Below, piece after piece: positions 23,586 through 33,760 of a DNA stretch of 64,000 nt (the stretch's first letter is position 1; the number at the start of each line of letters is the position of its first letter). The stretch is from the NCBI RefSeq assembly GCF_020520425.1, contig NC_079490.1, positions 806,001-870,000 of the forward strand, read 5' to 3'. A model generated the notes under the pieces. It worked only from the letters and a program-made list of their open reading frames with translations, was not told where the DNA came from and made no database searches. Both the position numbers and the translations under genes were made by a program. This DNA is from Spinacia oleracea. Taxonomy: Eukaryota; Streptophyta; Magnoliopsida; Caryophyllales; Amaranthaceae.

Positions 23586-23977
23586 TAGACCTGGTTATCG
23601 GGCGGGGCGGGTCAGGGTCGGTGCGGGTCAAAAGAGGGTCGGGTATTGAAAGGGTCATTTTTAGCGGGTCGATAATGGGCGGGTCAAAAGTGGGTCGCGG
23701 GTCAATAGCGGGTCATTAGTGGGCGGGTCAATAAACGAGCAATGAAAAATGAAAAACAAAAGAGCCATGTGCAAGTACAAGTAAATACGAAGCTATACAC
23801 GTAATTTTTTGTATCATTACTATTTTAATTTTCAAAATAATTGTAGTATAAGTTTGACCCTATAATGACTCTGTCCAATAAAGGCCCTGTCCAATAAGAG
23901 CCCTGCCCAATAAAAGCCCTATTAACTTGACCCTAACCCTATATCCATTGGACTACCCTGTCCATTAACCAGGTCTA
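23586..23977. mobile_element. hAT MITE with exact 8-bp target duplication
   Basis: The inverted ends are TAGACCTGGTTA and TAACCAGGTCTA. The exact 8-bp duplication GTCTCTAC lies at 23578-23585 and 23978-23985. The left subterminal part is a run of GGGTC/GCGGG words and the right part a run of CCCTGTCC-type words. Length 392 bp, non-coding. A relative with similar ends is at 62322-62578. Confidence 0.92.
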
Positions 23978-23985
23978 GTCTCTAC

Positions 23986-24714
23986 GTCTTCAGACCTCAA
24001 ATCAACAAAAGCAGCAGCAGCAGAGTTCCTGTAGCACATCAAAACTGAATCCAACTATATTTATTAGAATTACTAATCACAATCACAAAAATTCGAACTT
24101 AAGTTACATGAACGAATTAAACTCACAAATATTTCCTATTACTTTCTTAATTTCTTCAATTATGCTTAACCAACCACAATTATCATTAACAAACTTACCA
24201 TCATTGCAAGACACACAAAGGACGATGACGAAGACAATGTCAAAGAAGAGAAACGGAAATGATGAGAGAAAATTCACTCATGGGAGGCCATGGACAGAGA
24301 ACGTGAAAAAATTGAAGAAGAGAGAGAGACGGGTTCTGGAATTACGCAATTATTAAAGGAAAGAGGAGGAAAGATTTTGGGTGACCGGTTGTAACGGTAA
24401 CCTGTTAACTTGGACTGTTTAAAGAAGGGGAAGTAAGTAATTAGGATTATTCTGGAATAATCATTAGTTGTGATTAATATTAGAAGACCACTTATAGTTG
24501 AGATTAATATTGTTTATTTTTCCCAAAAAATAAGCATAAATCTCATATATAATATTGAAACGTACGTAAAAAGAAAATCAAAGGGAAAAAATGAATCTTA
24601 CAATGAAGTAAAGAAATTACAGGAAAAAATAATATTACACCTGTAGAAGTAGAGAGATGATAGTGAAGTGAATTAGAGAGATCAAAGTAAAATGGGAAAT
24701 GAAACATCAGATTG
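23986..24714. other. Intergenic DNA between an hAT MITE and the CACTA element
   Basis: No assigned gene. The 24150-24350 part, read on the minus strand, resembles a leader sequence (pyrimidine-rich, ending TGCAATGATG|GTAAGT like a splice donor), but no downstream exon was found. It may be the start of an unrecognised or decayed gene. Confidence 0.3.
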
Positions 24715-25146
24715 CACTACAAGAAAGCGCTTGATTACCAACTGATTTTACCGACCGACGTGAAAGTAGTCAGTAAAAATAAATTTACCAACCGAATCAG
24801 AAACGGTCGCTAAATTTACCGACCGAATGTAGAGCGGTTGGTAAATTTAAAATTTACCAACCGCTTTCATAACAGTCGTAAATTTATCGACTGCATAAAC
24901 TTCCATTCCGACTAATGAGCAGTCGGTAAATTCCGACTATTTTCAAAATAAATTTAAAATTTTAATAACCGCCTATATAATATATCCGACCAAAAAAGCG
25001 GTCGCTAAACTTAAAAAAAAAGTTAAAAAAAATTAAATAATCAATGACCAAAAACGGTCACTAAATTAAAAGAAGAAAAAAATGCTTGTCTGCCTTCCTC
25101 CTCCTTCGACCAATTTAGAGAAATTAAAAATAGAAAGTTGAAGAGC

Positions 25147-25236
25147 CACCCCCCCTCCCCCGACGCAGCCGGTGAACCACCCCCCTCCCCCGACGCAGCC
25201 GGTGAACCTCCCCCCCTCCCCCGACGCAGCCGGTTG
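25147..25236. repeat. C-rich tandem repeat, about three copies of ~30 bp
   Basis: The unit CCCCCTCCCCCGACGCAGCC plus GGTGAAC is repeated about three times near the left end of the CACTA element. The proline/arginine-rich open frames on both strands here result from this composition and are not called as genes. Confidence 0.8.
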
Positions 25237-25465
25237 CCCCCACCCTAACCCCCCGACTCGGCCAGATTACACGACCCACCCAGCCCAGCCGCGCACGGTA
25301 CCCCAGCGCCGCCAGCCCCAACCTCCAGCGCCGCTGTTACTCTTTCTCGCGAGCCGTCGGCACATGTGTTTGTTCAATTAACCAGGTAATCTTAGTTCCT
25401 TTTGCTTTATTGATTGTGGTTCAATTTTTTTCAAACCCTAACTTTTTTTATGTGGTTCAATTTTT

Positions 25466-25897
25466 TTACACAATTGAAACCTTGTCAGTATCAGTGTCTG
25501 CTACTTTAATCGTCAATCTTCTAATGGGTGTAGATGGTGTTGATGGAGGAAGATTAAGATTAATGGTATTAGTATTATTATTATTAGAGATAATAATAGG
25601 AAGATTATTAGGTCTCATGGGGAAATGATTAAGTGTTCGTAGCCTGAATACTAGTTGAGCTCTATCTCTTCTATGGACATTCATATGTCCTCCAAGTGCT
25701 TGAGCAGATCTAAACTCCCTCTTGCGAAAACTGCATGTGTATGACCTTGGTGGCCATGAATATGATGAACCCATCATCATCATCATATGAGAACCATGAT
25801 CATCAACATAATAATAACTACTAGTATTATTATCTTGTTTTACTTTGTTGTTGTTGTTATTGTCGTAGCAAAAAGAAGTGTTGTTTGTATTATCCAT
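25466..25897 (-). pseudogene. Captured SUPERMAN/RABBIT EARS-type C2H2 zinc-finger gene, one zinc ligand lost
   Basis: An intact 143-codon frame inside the CACTA element. Residues 48-78 carry the plant-specific finger context [19 protein letters not shown] followed by [14 protein letters not shown], typical of the SUPERMAN/RBE/ZFP10-11 repressors. The finger should be C-X2-C-X12-H-X3-H. Here the ligands are C55, R58, H71 and H75, because codon 25724-25726 reads CGC instead of TGC/TGT. An EAR-like stretch, INLNLPPS, lies near the C-terminus. A TATA-like CATAAATA sits roughly 100 bp upstream of the ATG, so promoter sequence may have been captured too. I infer it no longer folds as a normal finger. 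Whether it is transcribed is unknown. Confidence 0.75.
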
Positions 25898-26438
25898 GGA
25901 TAATTATTTAAGAAGTAAGAAAGAAGAGAGAAGCTAGATAGATGGTATTTGGTTGAAGGATGATATTAATGGAAGCATGTAGGTGGTATTTATGAGCAAT
26001 CGAGTTTGAGTTTATAGTAAAAGGGAAACTAAAATATAGTGGCTAATGTACAACTAAAGTATAGTCAAGAACATTATAATGGCTAATGTTTTAAAAAAAG
26101 TGCTAATGTGATAATGTTTTTAAATATGTGCTAATGCTTATTTAAAATGTTTAATTTATTAACTTTTTTAATTCATGTATTGATAGGTAATTTTGTTGAA
26201 TTTGTATGAGAAACAACAAAAAGTAAAGAGAATATGTTTCCATTTAGAAAATTATTTGACGAGATAATTGACTGCTTATTTAGAAATCATCGAGCGTTAT
26301 AAAGTTACCTAGTGATGATTGAATTTATTTAAATGTTAGTTAGACGAAATAGTAGGTTTAGTGCATGATTGGTGTGAGATGTGTAGGGTGTGGTTAATTA
26401 GTAACATGTTTTTTGTGAGATGTGTAGAATTTGGTATC

Positions 26439-28505
26439 ATGAAAAGAAGAGAGCGTAGTTGGATGTATGATAGACTCGACGGGCGCAATCTTAAGCCCGA
26501 CTTTCTCAAGGGGGTTGGAGAGTTCATTGAGTTTTGCAAAGAGCATCCAACATGCAATGATGGTGACAAAATAAGATGCCCATGCCCCTTGTGTGATAAC
26601 AGGCGTTTTCATGATACTGAAACAGTTAGAGTACATTTGTACAAGAAGGGGTTTGTTCGTAATTACTATCAATGGATATGTCAAGGGGAAAGCTTAGTAG
26701 AGTCCTCGAGTGTTCAGCCAAATCAATATCGGGATATGGTTATTGATGCTCTTGGAAATAATCAAGAGCATTTGGTGAATGAAGAGGGTAATTCAGTTGA
26801 AGAAGAACCAAATGATGAAGCTAAGAAGTTTATAGACCTTCTAAAGGCAGCTGGAGATCCATTATATGAAGGGAGCAAACTCTCTGTGTTGGAGATGGCA
26901 TCAAGAATTGCAAGTTTGAAATGTGAATTCAACTTACAACACAGGTGTGTGGATGGGTTTGCATCTTTGATGAATGATGCGATTCCAAATAACAACCAAA
27001 TGGGTAGAACTTTCAATAGCACAAAGAAGGTTCTTGAGGGCTTGGAACTTCCTCATGAGAGGATCCACACATGCCCTAAAGGTTGTTTGCTCTTCTGAAA
27101 AGGCGATGCACAGTTAGATAAATGTAGAGTATGCGGAAGTGATCGGTATAAGAAGACTGCAAAGGGTAAGCTTATTCCAGCAAAAGTTCTAATCTATTTT
27201 CCAATCACACCGAGGTTGCAAAGGTTGTATGCTACCAAGAACATTTCGGAGGATATGACTTGGCATGCCAAGAATCCCCGAGTTCAAAACACCTTCGCAC
27301 ATCCTAGTGATAGTCAAGCGTGGAAGCACTTGGATACAACCTTTCCTAATTTCGCATCAGAGCCACGAAATGTCAGGCTTGGTTTGTGCACGGATGGATT
27401 TGCCCCCCATGGTAAATTTGGATCCCAATATTCATGTTGGCCAGTTATTCTTACACCATACAACTTGCCTCCATCGATGTGTATGAAAAGACCATTCATG
27501 TTCCTTTCTTTGCTCGTTCCCGGTCCTAAAAATCCTAAAGGAAACTTGGATGTGTACATGCAACCACTCATTGAAGAGTTGAAACAGTTATGGGAGGTTG
27601 GGGCTATGACTTATGACATCTCAAGCAAGCAGAATTTCAACCTTCGCGCAGCCCTTTTGTGGACTATTAGTGATTTTCCTGCATATGGAATGCTATCTGG
27701 ATGGTCCACGGCCGGAAAGAAGGCTTGCCCTTATTGTATGGATAAAAGCAAGGCATTTTGGCTTGAACATGGAGGTAAAGTTTCATGGTTTGATTGCCAT
27801 CGACAATTCCTTCCACATGATCACCCTTTTCGAAAGAATAAAACAGCTATCTGCAAAAACAAAGTTGAAAATGACATGGGTCCGCATATAATGTGTGGAG
27901 AAGAATTGTGGCAGTGTGTGAAGGACTTGCCTAAAGCAACTGATGGTCCTGAAGCTCTTAAGAAGTTGAAGAGTGCCAAAATGGGTTGGTTCAAACAAAG
28001 TATTCTATGGGAACTCCCATATTGGAAGGATTTGCTTCTTCGTCACAACTTGGATGTCATGCACATTGAAAAGAACTTTTTTGACCAACTCATAAACACT
28101 GTGATGGATGTGAAAGGTAGCACCTCGGACACCACTAGTGCAAGGAAAGATATGGCTAAGTATTGTAAACGTCGGCAGTTAGAGCTTGGAAATGGAAATC
28201 AAACCATGCCAAAAGCACCCTTTGCACTTGACAAGGCTCAAAAGAAGGTGTTATGTGAATGGGTTCGAGACTTGAAATTCCCGGATGCTTATGCTTCAAA
28301 CTTGAGCAGGTGTGTTAATCTTCAATCATGCAAGCTGTATGGAATGAAGAGCCACGATTGTCATGTCTTCATGGAGAGGTTACTTCCGGTTGCTTTGAAG
28401 GAGTTGCTTCCCTTGCATGTTTGGAAGGCAATTACAGAGATTAGTCAATTCTTTTATTTGAAAAATGGGAGCGAAAATGTCTTATTTAGCCTATATATGT
28501 TTTAA
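26439..28505 (+). pseudogene. TNP2-type CACTA transposase with one in-frame stop and a missing C-terminal part
   Basis: The frame starts MKRRERSWMYDRL, like the transposase-associated domain of plant CACTA transposases, and includes the zinc-binding-like CPCPLCDN. A TGA at 27096-27098 (codon 220, in IHTCPKGCLLF-stop-KGDAQ) interrupts it. The same frame continues with KLIPAKVLIYFPITPRLQRL, then the Transposase_21/TNP2 core: DGFAPHGKFG, YNLPPSMCMKRPFMFLSLLV, DVYMQPLIEELKQLW, CPYCMD and RHNLDVMHIEKN. It reaches the start of the DUF4218 region (ITEISQFF) and then stops at 28503-28505 after unrelated residues. Most of DUF4218 and the C-terminal domain are absent. Its role would be to cut and paste CACTA ends. 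The single nonsense codon suggests recent inactivation, the tail loss an older deletion. Confidence 0.85.
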
Positions 28506-28569
28506 GTTTAAATGTGCTCAATTTAATATATTTGTTATGCATGGGTGATAATCATTTTAATTCTTGTAG

Positions 28570-29073
28570 GAAAACTATGAAAAAAATGTTGCTGAATGTG
28601 TTGAAAAAGGCATTGCTAAAGATCCCAACCAAATCTACTTTGAGACAGTAGGTGGGAGAAAGAAGGGAAAGGTCCCCGGGCTGGGGAGTGGAGACTCTCT
28701 ATACTTTGCACCATCTAGAAGGGGTGGTAGTTCTTCTAGCTCATACACCCCATCTATTTATTCTCAAATGTCATCTCGATTGGAAGAGACTCAACAACAG
28801 TTGACCCAAAAATCCATTGAGCTTGAAACAACAAAAAATCAGATGTTAAAGGCTATGGAGGACGATCTACTTTTGAGGCAAAGGGAGAGAGAAGAAAGAG
28901 AAGCAGAGCGACTAGAGCACCAAAGGGAGATGGAAAGGGAGAGACAAGAGAGAGAAAGGGAGAGACAAGAAAGAGAAGAACATGCCGCCCAGATGAAAAA
29001 GGCAATGGAGTCTTACGAGCGGATGTTCAGTCAATGTACTGGTTTTCCTTTCTCGCAGTCGCAGGACCCTTGA
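28570..29073 (+). CDS. TNPA-like / Transposase_24-type C-terminal exon with coiled coil
   Basis: An open exon following a TTCTTGTAG acceptor. It reads ENYEKNVAECVEKGIAKDPN, QIYFETVGGRKKGKVPGLGS, a Ser-rich linker, then a long coiled-coil-like Glu/Arg-rich segment (REREEREAERLEHQREMERE) and ends FPFSQSQDP. The VGGRKKGKVPGLGSG block matches the pattern of the plant Transposase_24 (Ptta/En/Spm) family, whose members bind subterminal repeats. It is probably the 3' exon of a second element gene. An upstream exon for it was not found, so the start is undefined. Confidence 0.65.
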   Translation, partial: ENYEKNVAECVEKGIAKDPNQIYFETVGGRKKGKVPGLGSGDSLYFAPSRRGGSSSSSYTPSIYSQMSSRLEETQQQLTQKSIELETTKNQMLKAMEDDLLLRQREREEREAERLEHQREMERERQERERERQEREEHAAQMKKAMESYERMFSQCTGFPFSQSQDP

Positions 29074-29390
29074 GATCCAACCGGCGGCGGGACACCTTTG
29101 TGTTAGGTAGTTAGTATTCTTGTATTAGTTTGAACTAGTTATAACTTTTCGTATTAACATGTTTGAACAACATTATGTGTATTATGAATCTTTGTTGTAT
29201 GACTTTGAACAGGTTTAATATTATAACATCGATCAGGTTTCATACGATTTTACAGAATTTATATAAATTCGTATATATACAGGCATATATAATATTTACA
29301 GGTACATATATAATATTTATACAGGCATATAATACAGGTATATATGCGATTTTACAAAATTGGCTGCAAATGATATTTACATAATTACCG

Positions 29391-29800
29391 ACCGCAAAGG
29401 CAGTCACAAATTTAGTGACCGCCACTAAAGCAGTCACTAATTTAGTGACCGCTACCAAAGCAGTCACTAATTTAGTGACCGCTACCAAAGCAGTCACTAA
29501 TTTAGTGACCGCTTGGGCAGACACTAATTTACCCACCGCCAACAAGGCAGTCACTAATTTAGTGACCGCCACCAAGGCAGACACTAATTTAGTGACCGCC
29601 TAGGCAGTCACTAATTTAGTGACCGCCACCAAGGCAGTCACTAATTTAGTGACCGTCAAGGCGGTCGCTAAATTAGCGACTGCCTTAGCGGTCACTAAAT
29701 TAGCGACTGCTTGGCGGTCACTAATTTAGTGACTGTTTATTGCGGTCGCTAATCCTGTCGGTAAATTTTAGCGACCGCCTTCCAGTTGGAGTTTCCTAAA
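29391..29800. repeat. Subterminal ~30-bp tandem array of the CACTA element
   Basis: About ten or more copies of a 30-bp unit (AAGGCAGTCACTAATTTAGT plus GACCGCCACC) run in direct orientation to about 29655, followed by inverted units (GCGGTCGCTAAATTAGCGAC). Such arrays next to CACTA ends are the usual binding sites of the element's own TNPA-like protein. The unit is a multiple of three, so it reads as a false VTATKAVTNL repeat protein on the plus strand and VTKLVTALVA on the minus strand. Confidence 0.9.
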
Positions 29801-29929
29801 TTATCGTCCCGGTGAAAACTGACCGCTTTTTTGCGACCGTTGGCGGTCGCAAAATCTTTTACCAACCGTTTTTCGCGTTTTAACAACCAATTTTAGCGGT
29901 TGGTAATTAATCAATTTCTTGTAGTGTTG

Positions 29930-30736
29930 TGGGCAAGTGAATGAGAGAAAATTAAAACCTAGGTAAGAGTTGTAATTTTGTCAAACTTTTGGATAGCATG
30001 GTCTTTTTACATGAGGTTTAACAAACCTCTATAGCCAAAACACTAGATATACCAGCTTTTTGATTTTTGAGCTTCTTGGAATCAAAAAGCTATTCCCGAC
30101 CTCCATCTACCAAACACCCATATTAGAGGTTTGCTTGGGTCAACCTCTAATGTGGTCCAAAAAGCTAAAAGCTCTCCAAAACTCTCTCTATCCCAAACAA
30201 GGCCTATATAAGAGCAAACTATTGGTACACGTATATACATTAGACAAGGATGTCATGATTCATAAGCAGTTAAGCACACAACCTTGACAAGCCAAAAATA
30301 TCACAAATTTGGCACAATCGTGCAACTCAGACACAACACAACGCGATTATCAACCACGTAAAGAAAGAAAAAGAAGTAGAGCCGAGAACATGGCTAGACC
30401 AATTCCGTTATAATCATTATATCCCAGAGAACCTTTTAGGTACTCCCGGGGTGTACCTAAAATTAGGTACACTACCCCCTCACATATCTTGCTCATCTCA
30501 TGTTGCACATTTTATATTTTGCTCATTTGATAATTGCACAACATATGATGAGCAAAACACTGGAAAAGGGAGTACTCTGGGAGTACCAAGAAATTTGTAC
30601 CGTCTCCAACAGATCACCCTCTTAACAGTTTCCAATTACAAAGACTCTATAGTTACAATTGTTATAAGAGAATAGATACATTTGAAGGCATATATACTAA
30701 AATAAACATAATATAAACACAATCGACATCACTAAC
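29930..30736. other. Intergenic DNA with MITE-like sequence
   Basis: The part ending near 30207 (ATCCCAAACAAGGCCTA) looks like one terminus of a TAGGCCTTGTTTGGG-type MITE; the other terminus was not found. At 30438-30592 a short inverted pair (GGTACTCCCGGGGTGTACC and GGGAGTACTCTGGGAGTACC) brackets a small AT-rich loop, another possible MITE. No coding sequence was accepted. Confidence 0.4.
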
Positions 30737-31955
30737 TAGGGCCGAGAATTAACCAAGCCCTGGTTAAAGCTCAGCCAAGACTCAACTCGCTATGGCTCGG
30801 TTCTAGTTCAGGATTGGCTTGAGACCTAAAGAGACGAGCCATGAGCAAGACTAAGCTCGGCTAAAAAAGCTCGCGACAGCTTGAGGTTAGTTTTTAAAAT
30901 AAAAAATATAATAAATAATACTCTGTAATATTCATTAGTAAAACATCTAATTCTACTCAATTACTCCTTCAAAAACGTTTACTTGAAAAAATTGGAAGAA
31001 AAAAAACAACAAAACAAAAAAGTAAATAAACCACTAGCGAAAGGCCCAAGCCCAACCAGACCAACAAAACCCATTCGCCAAAATCTCACAAAAACCCGAA
31101 ACACCAATCACGAGTCACGACTCACCGCCGCTACTCAGTCGCTGATAGCTCAGTCCATGGCTGGCGACCCACCAACAGGTATGAATTTCAAATTTCTCAT
31201 TTTCTCATTTTTTTTTTTCAATTTAGTATATATTGTTCCTTAAATGTTCTTGAATTTAATATTGTTAATCAAATGTTGAAGACGATCAACCAAAAAGTTG
31301 TTACAAAATTTGTGAAGATCGACATTCATGGGATGGAGAATTGAGCCTAGAAGAGCTTACAACTTGTATGATTGTGAAACTTTGGTGGAGTAACTTATAC
31401 TTCCTCCATTTTTTTTTAATTGCACAATCTGGGATTTCACGCTTGCCAATGCACTATTTTAATCACTAATATCTCTCATTATACCTTTTAAAAAATTATA
31501 AAAATTTGATCATTCGAAAGTATATTTCGAGACGAATCTAACAAGATCCCACATGAATATATTTTTCCTTACATATAAATCACAAAAATTAACTATATAA
31601 GAATATGTGAATAGTGATAAAACCAAGATGGTGCAATTATAAAAAAATGGAGGAAGTATTTGAATTTGTAATGTATGTATGATTTAGTTATTTGTGTTTT
31701 TGGAGACTTTTTTTATTTGTGAGATCTGTATCACCTAAATAATATGTATCAATGTATGATTAATTTTAAGTTATGAGCCTCAAACGAGCTCGAGCCACGA
31801 GCTGAGCCTCCCATTCCAACACAGGAGCCCGAGCCGAGCTCCATTTTTGAGGCTCGACGAGCCTCGAGCTCTAGCAAAGCCTCCTTTCCAAAACTCGAAC
31901 TCGAGCTGAGCCTCCCACTATTCGGGCTCGTCTCGACTCATTCCCAACTCCTAGC
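30737..31955. mobile_element. Candidate hAT-like element with GAGCTCG-rich ends
   Basis: Both ends are rich in GCTCG/CGAGC words (30740-30890 and 31770-31950) and the outermost bases (TAGGGCCGAG on the left, the complement of TAGGAGTTGGG on the right) resemble hAT termini. No matching 8-bp flank was found, so the boundaries are uncertain. A Stowaway MITE (31400-31656) is nested inside. A short ATG-starting exon-like segment followed by a splice-donor-like GTATGA lies near 31157-31182. Confidence 0.4.
31400..31656. mobile_element. Stowaway-type MITE nested in a larger element
   Basis: The inverted ends CTTCCTCCATTTTTTTTTAA and ATAAAAAAATGGAGGAAG are flanked by TA at 31398-31399 and 31657-31658. 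Length 257 bp, the same as the element at 18599. The interior shares CGAATCTAACAAGATCCCAC with other members. Confidence 0.8.
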
Positions 31956-31959
31956 CTAG

Positions 31960-33130
31960 ATATCATTCAAGACACTTAAAGGCAGCACACCGTAAAACAA
32001 GATGGAAACTAGAGACAAGTTACTGAAAGGGTAAAATGACTCATAAGTACTAAAAGGTTCCAGATTTCTTCTCTATAGGCTCACATAGAGCAAGATGGAA
32101 ACTACCAAACCTAATGACCTCAATAACCTAAACCACAAGGTGACGAGATTGCAAACTAGTCATATACTACAAGATACAACAACAAAGTCAAATAGGGGAT
32201 AGATAACTATCCTTTATATGAGTAGCATTAAAATTTATAATAGATAAACTAGAAATAAACCCATAATAGGACATTCTATAGATCTTCCACCAGAGCAACA
32301 AGCTAACCATTACAAAAGCAAAAAAAATCCACCAATTTTTTTTTTTATCAAATATATTAATGCAACAATAATCCAATAATACTTTTCACCATCAATGTAG
32401 CAAATTCCAAAATGGTATCTCGTCATTGCAACATTCTACAACCAATCTCACTCCAAATGAATCAGTCAAACCAAAATCAAAATAAACCCTAATTGTACCA
32501 GAAACAGGGCCAAACCCAGACATCATGTAATCAAGAGTAAACCCACAGAAAAAGGCAAACCCTACATCACAAAAAATAACATAAGATGACTAGCAGACAT
32601 AAAGGTATCCGGTGAAATAACACATTGTATGACAAATAATTGAAGCAATTAATTTCAAAAAATCAAAGTAGAATTAAGAAATCAGCTACGACAAAATCAT
32701 CTTAATTCAAGTTCAAAGCAAAAAAATGAAATCACAGTAATAAAGTAAAAGGAAAATATAAGTCAAATCGCCGAACAATGAGATGAGATACCATTTTGCA
32801 ACCAAGACATTTTAAAAGGTAGTTTTGTGCCACTTATTTTTAAGGTAGTTTCTTGCAAAAACAACATTTTGAAAAATGGTTTCTCGCAAAATTTCCACAA
32901 GTAAAGCGCATACAAGTAGGAAACATGACAAACATCGGTACTAAGGAGGTGAACGATGACGTTTGGAGCATGAGCAAGAACATCAAGGGCCTATAGATCT
33001 CATCATTTTATTTTTTTAACACAACAGTAGCACTTAGTAGCAGATAGGTTAAATAAACACTCCAAATTACACAAACCAAAGAACGTCCTCACGCAAATTA
33101 CAGTCCCGTACACCATGTCTTTTAGCTGTT
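31960..33130. other. Intergenic AT-rich DNA
   Basis: No gene recognised. Around 32790-32890 there is a GTAGTTTTGTGCCA / GTAGTTTCTTGCAA repeat reminiscent of the foldback MITE at 21443, possibly a remnant. Confidence 0.35.
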
Positions 33131-33194
33131 AATATGTTATCATCAATTGAACAAACATGGCCATCGATTCCAAATTCAACGAGCCTTGTTATTA

Positions 33195-33760
33195 CCATCG
33201 TTGCTGGTATCACAAGCCTCATTGTTTCGGCGAACATAAATCACTTCAAAATTAGGATTCTCAGTTATAATCTCAAAATAAATTTCAAAATATACAAGTA
33301 TGTTCCTGGGTTGGAGTGAAGCCACATTGATCTTAGTATCACCTTTAAGAACATATATATATAGTTACATGACTCATAAGTGAGCAATGACTCCAAGGTG
33401 AGTTCCCTCAACAACTTAACATGATTACTGACAAGGCTCTCTCTAGTGAACGGATATGCCTCAGATCCGTAATCGCTCAAGATCTGTCGTCCATGAAAAT
33501 CCACGTATTCACTATCGGGTCCCACAATAACTAGCTTTTCGGGAATATATCCGCAAATTTTGATGTAGTTGGAGTATTCGAAGGCCATCCGCCACCAAGA
33601 TATCTTGTTTTCCTTCATAAACTTATCTATTTTGCTTTTGTGAACCTCTGGGCTAAAAAAGGGTATGTAGACCACTACAATCTCGAATTCTTGCTTATTA
33701 ACTCTGCGTTGTTCATAGACCTTGTTAAGGGTGTGAATGAAACTTTTGTTAGTGATACAG
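33195..33760 (-). pseudogene. Nucleoredoxin-like (thioredoxin-fold) gene remnant, truncated and without CXXC
   Basis: Nucleoredoxins are multi-domain thioredoxin-fold oxidoreductases. Two exon-like parts read on the minus strand. The first (about 33375-33760) gives LNKVYEQRRVNKQEFEIVVV, then KLVIVGPDSEYVDF, LSDYGSEAYPFTRESL and LTLESLLTYES, the end of one nucleoredoxin domain (AYPFT ... TLESLL are family marks). The second (about 33195-33345) gives GDTKINVASLQPRNILVYFE followed directly by IITENPNFEVIYVRR, the start of the next domain but without the WCxxC active-site helix that should lie between. The frame ends at a TGA near 33189. The upstream half is cut off at 33760 by a Gypsy LTR. Identification rests on motif order; moderate confidence. 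Confidence 0.6.

Larger units (their letters stand above)
24715..29926 (+). mobile_element. CACTA (En/Spm) transposon, 5.2 kb, with TTG target duplication
   Basis: The element starts CACTACAAGAAA and ends TTTCTTGTAGTG (12-bp perfect inverted repeat). The 3-bp duplication TTG lies at 24712-24714 and 29927-29929. Both are defining features of CACTA elements. Contents in order: a subterminal region of ACCGACCG/ACCAACCG words; a C-rich ~30-bp tandem repeat (25147-25236); a captured zinc-finger gene (minus strand); a TNP2-type transposase with one nonsense codon; a TNPA-like exon; and a 30-bp tandem array next to the right end. The element looks complete at both ends and recently active, but its transposase is probably dead as it stands. 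Confidence 0.93.

Noticed and set aside
25124..25381. Pro- and Arg/Gly-rich open frames on both strands
   Set aside because: Produced by a ~30-bp C-rich tandem repeat in the CACTA element. No domain, and both strands are open.
29240..29603. A repeat protein (VTATKAVTNL on plus, VTKLVTALVA on minus)
   Set aside because: It is the CACTA subterminal 30-bp array read in frame; the unit length is a multiple of three.
29391..29800. CRISPR-like array
   Set aside because: The 30-bp units follow each other without unique spacers, in a plant CACTA element next to its terminus. There are no cas genes.
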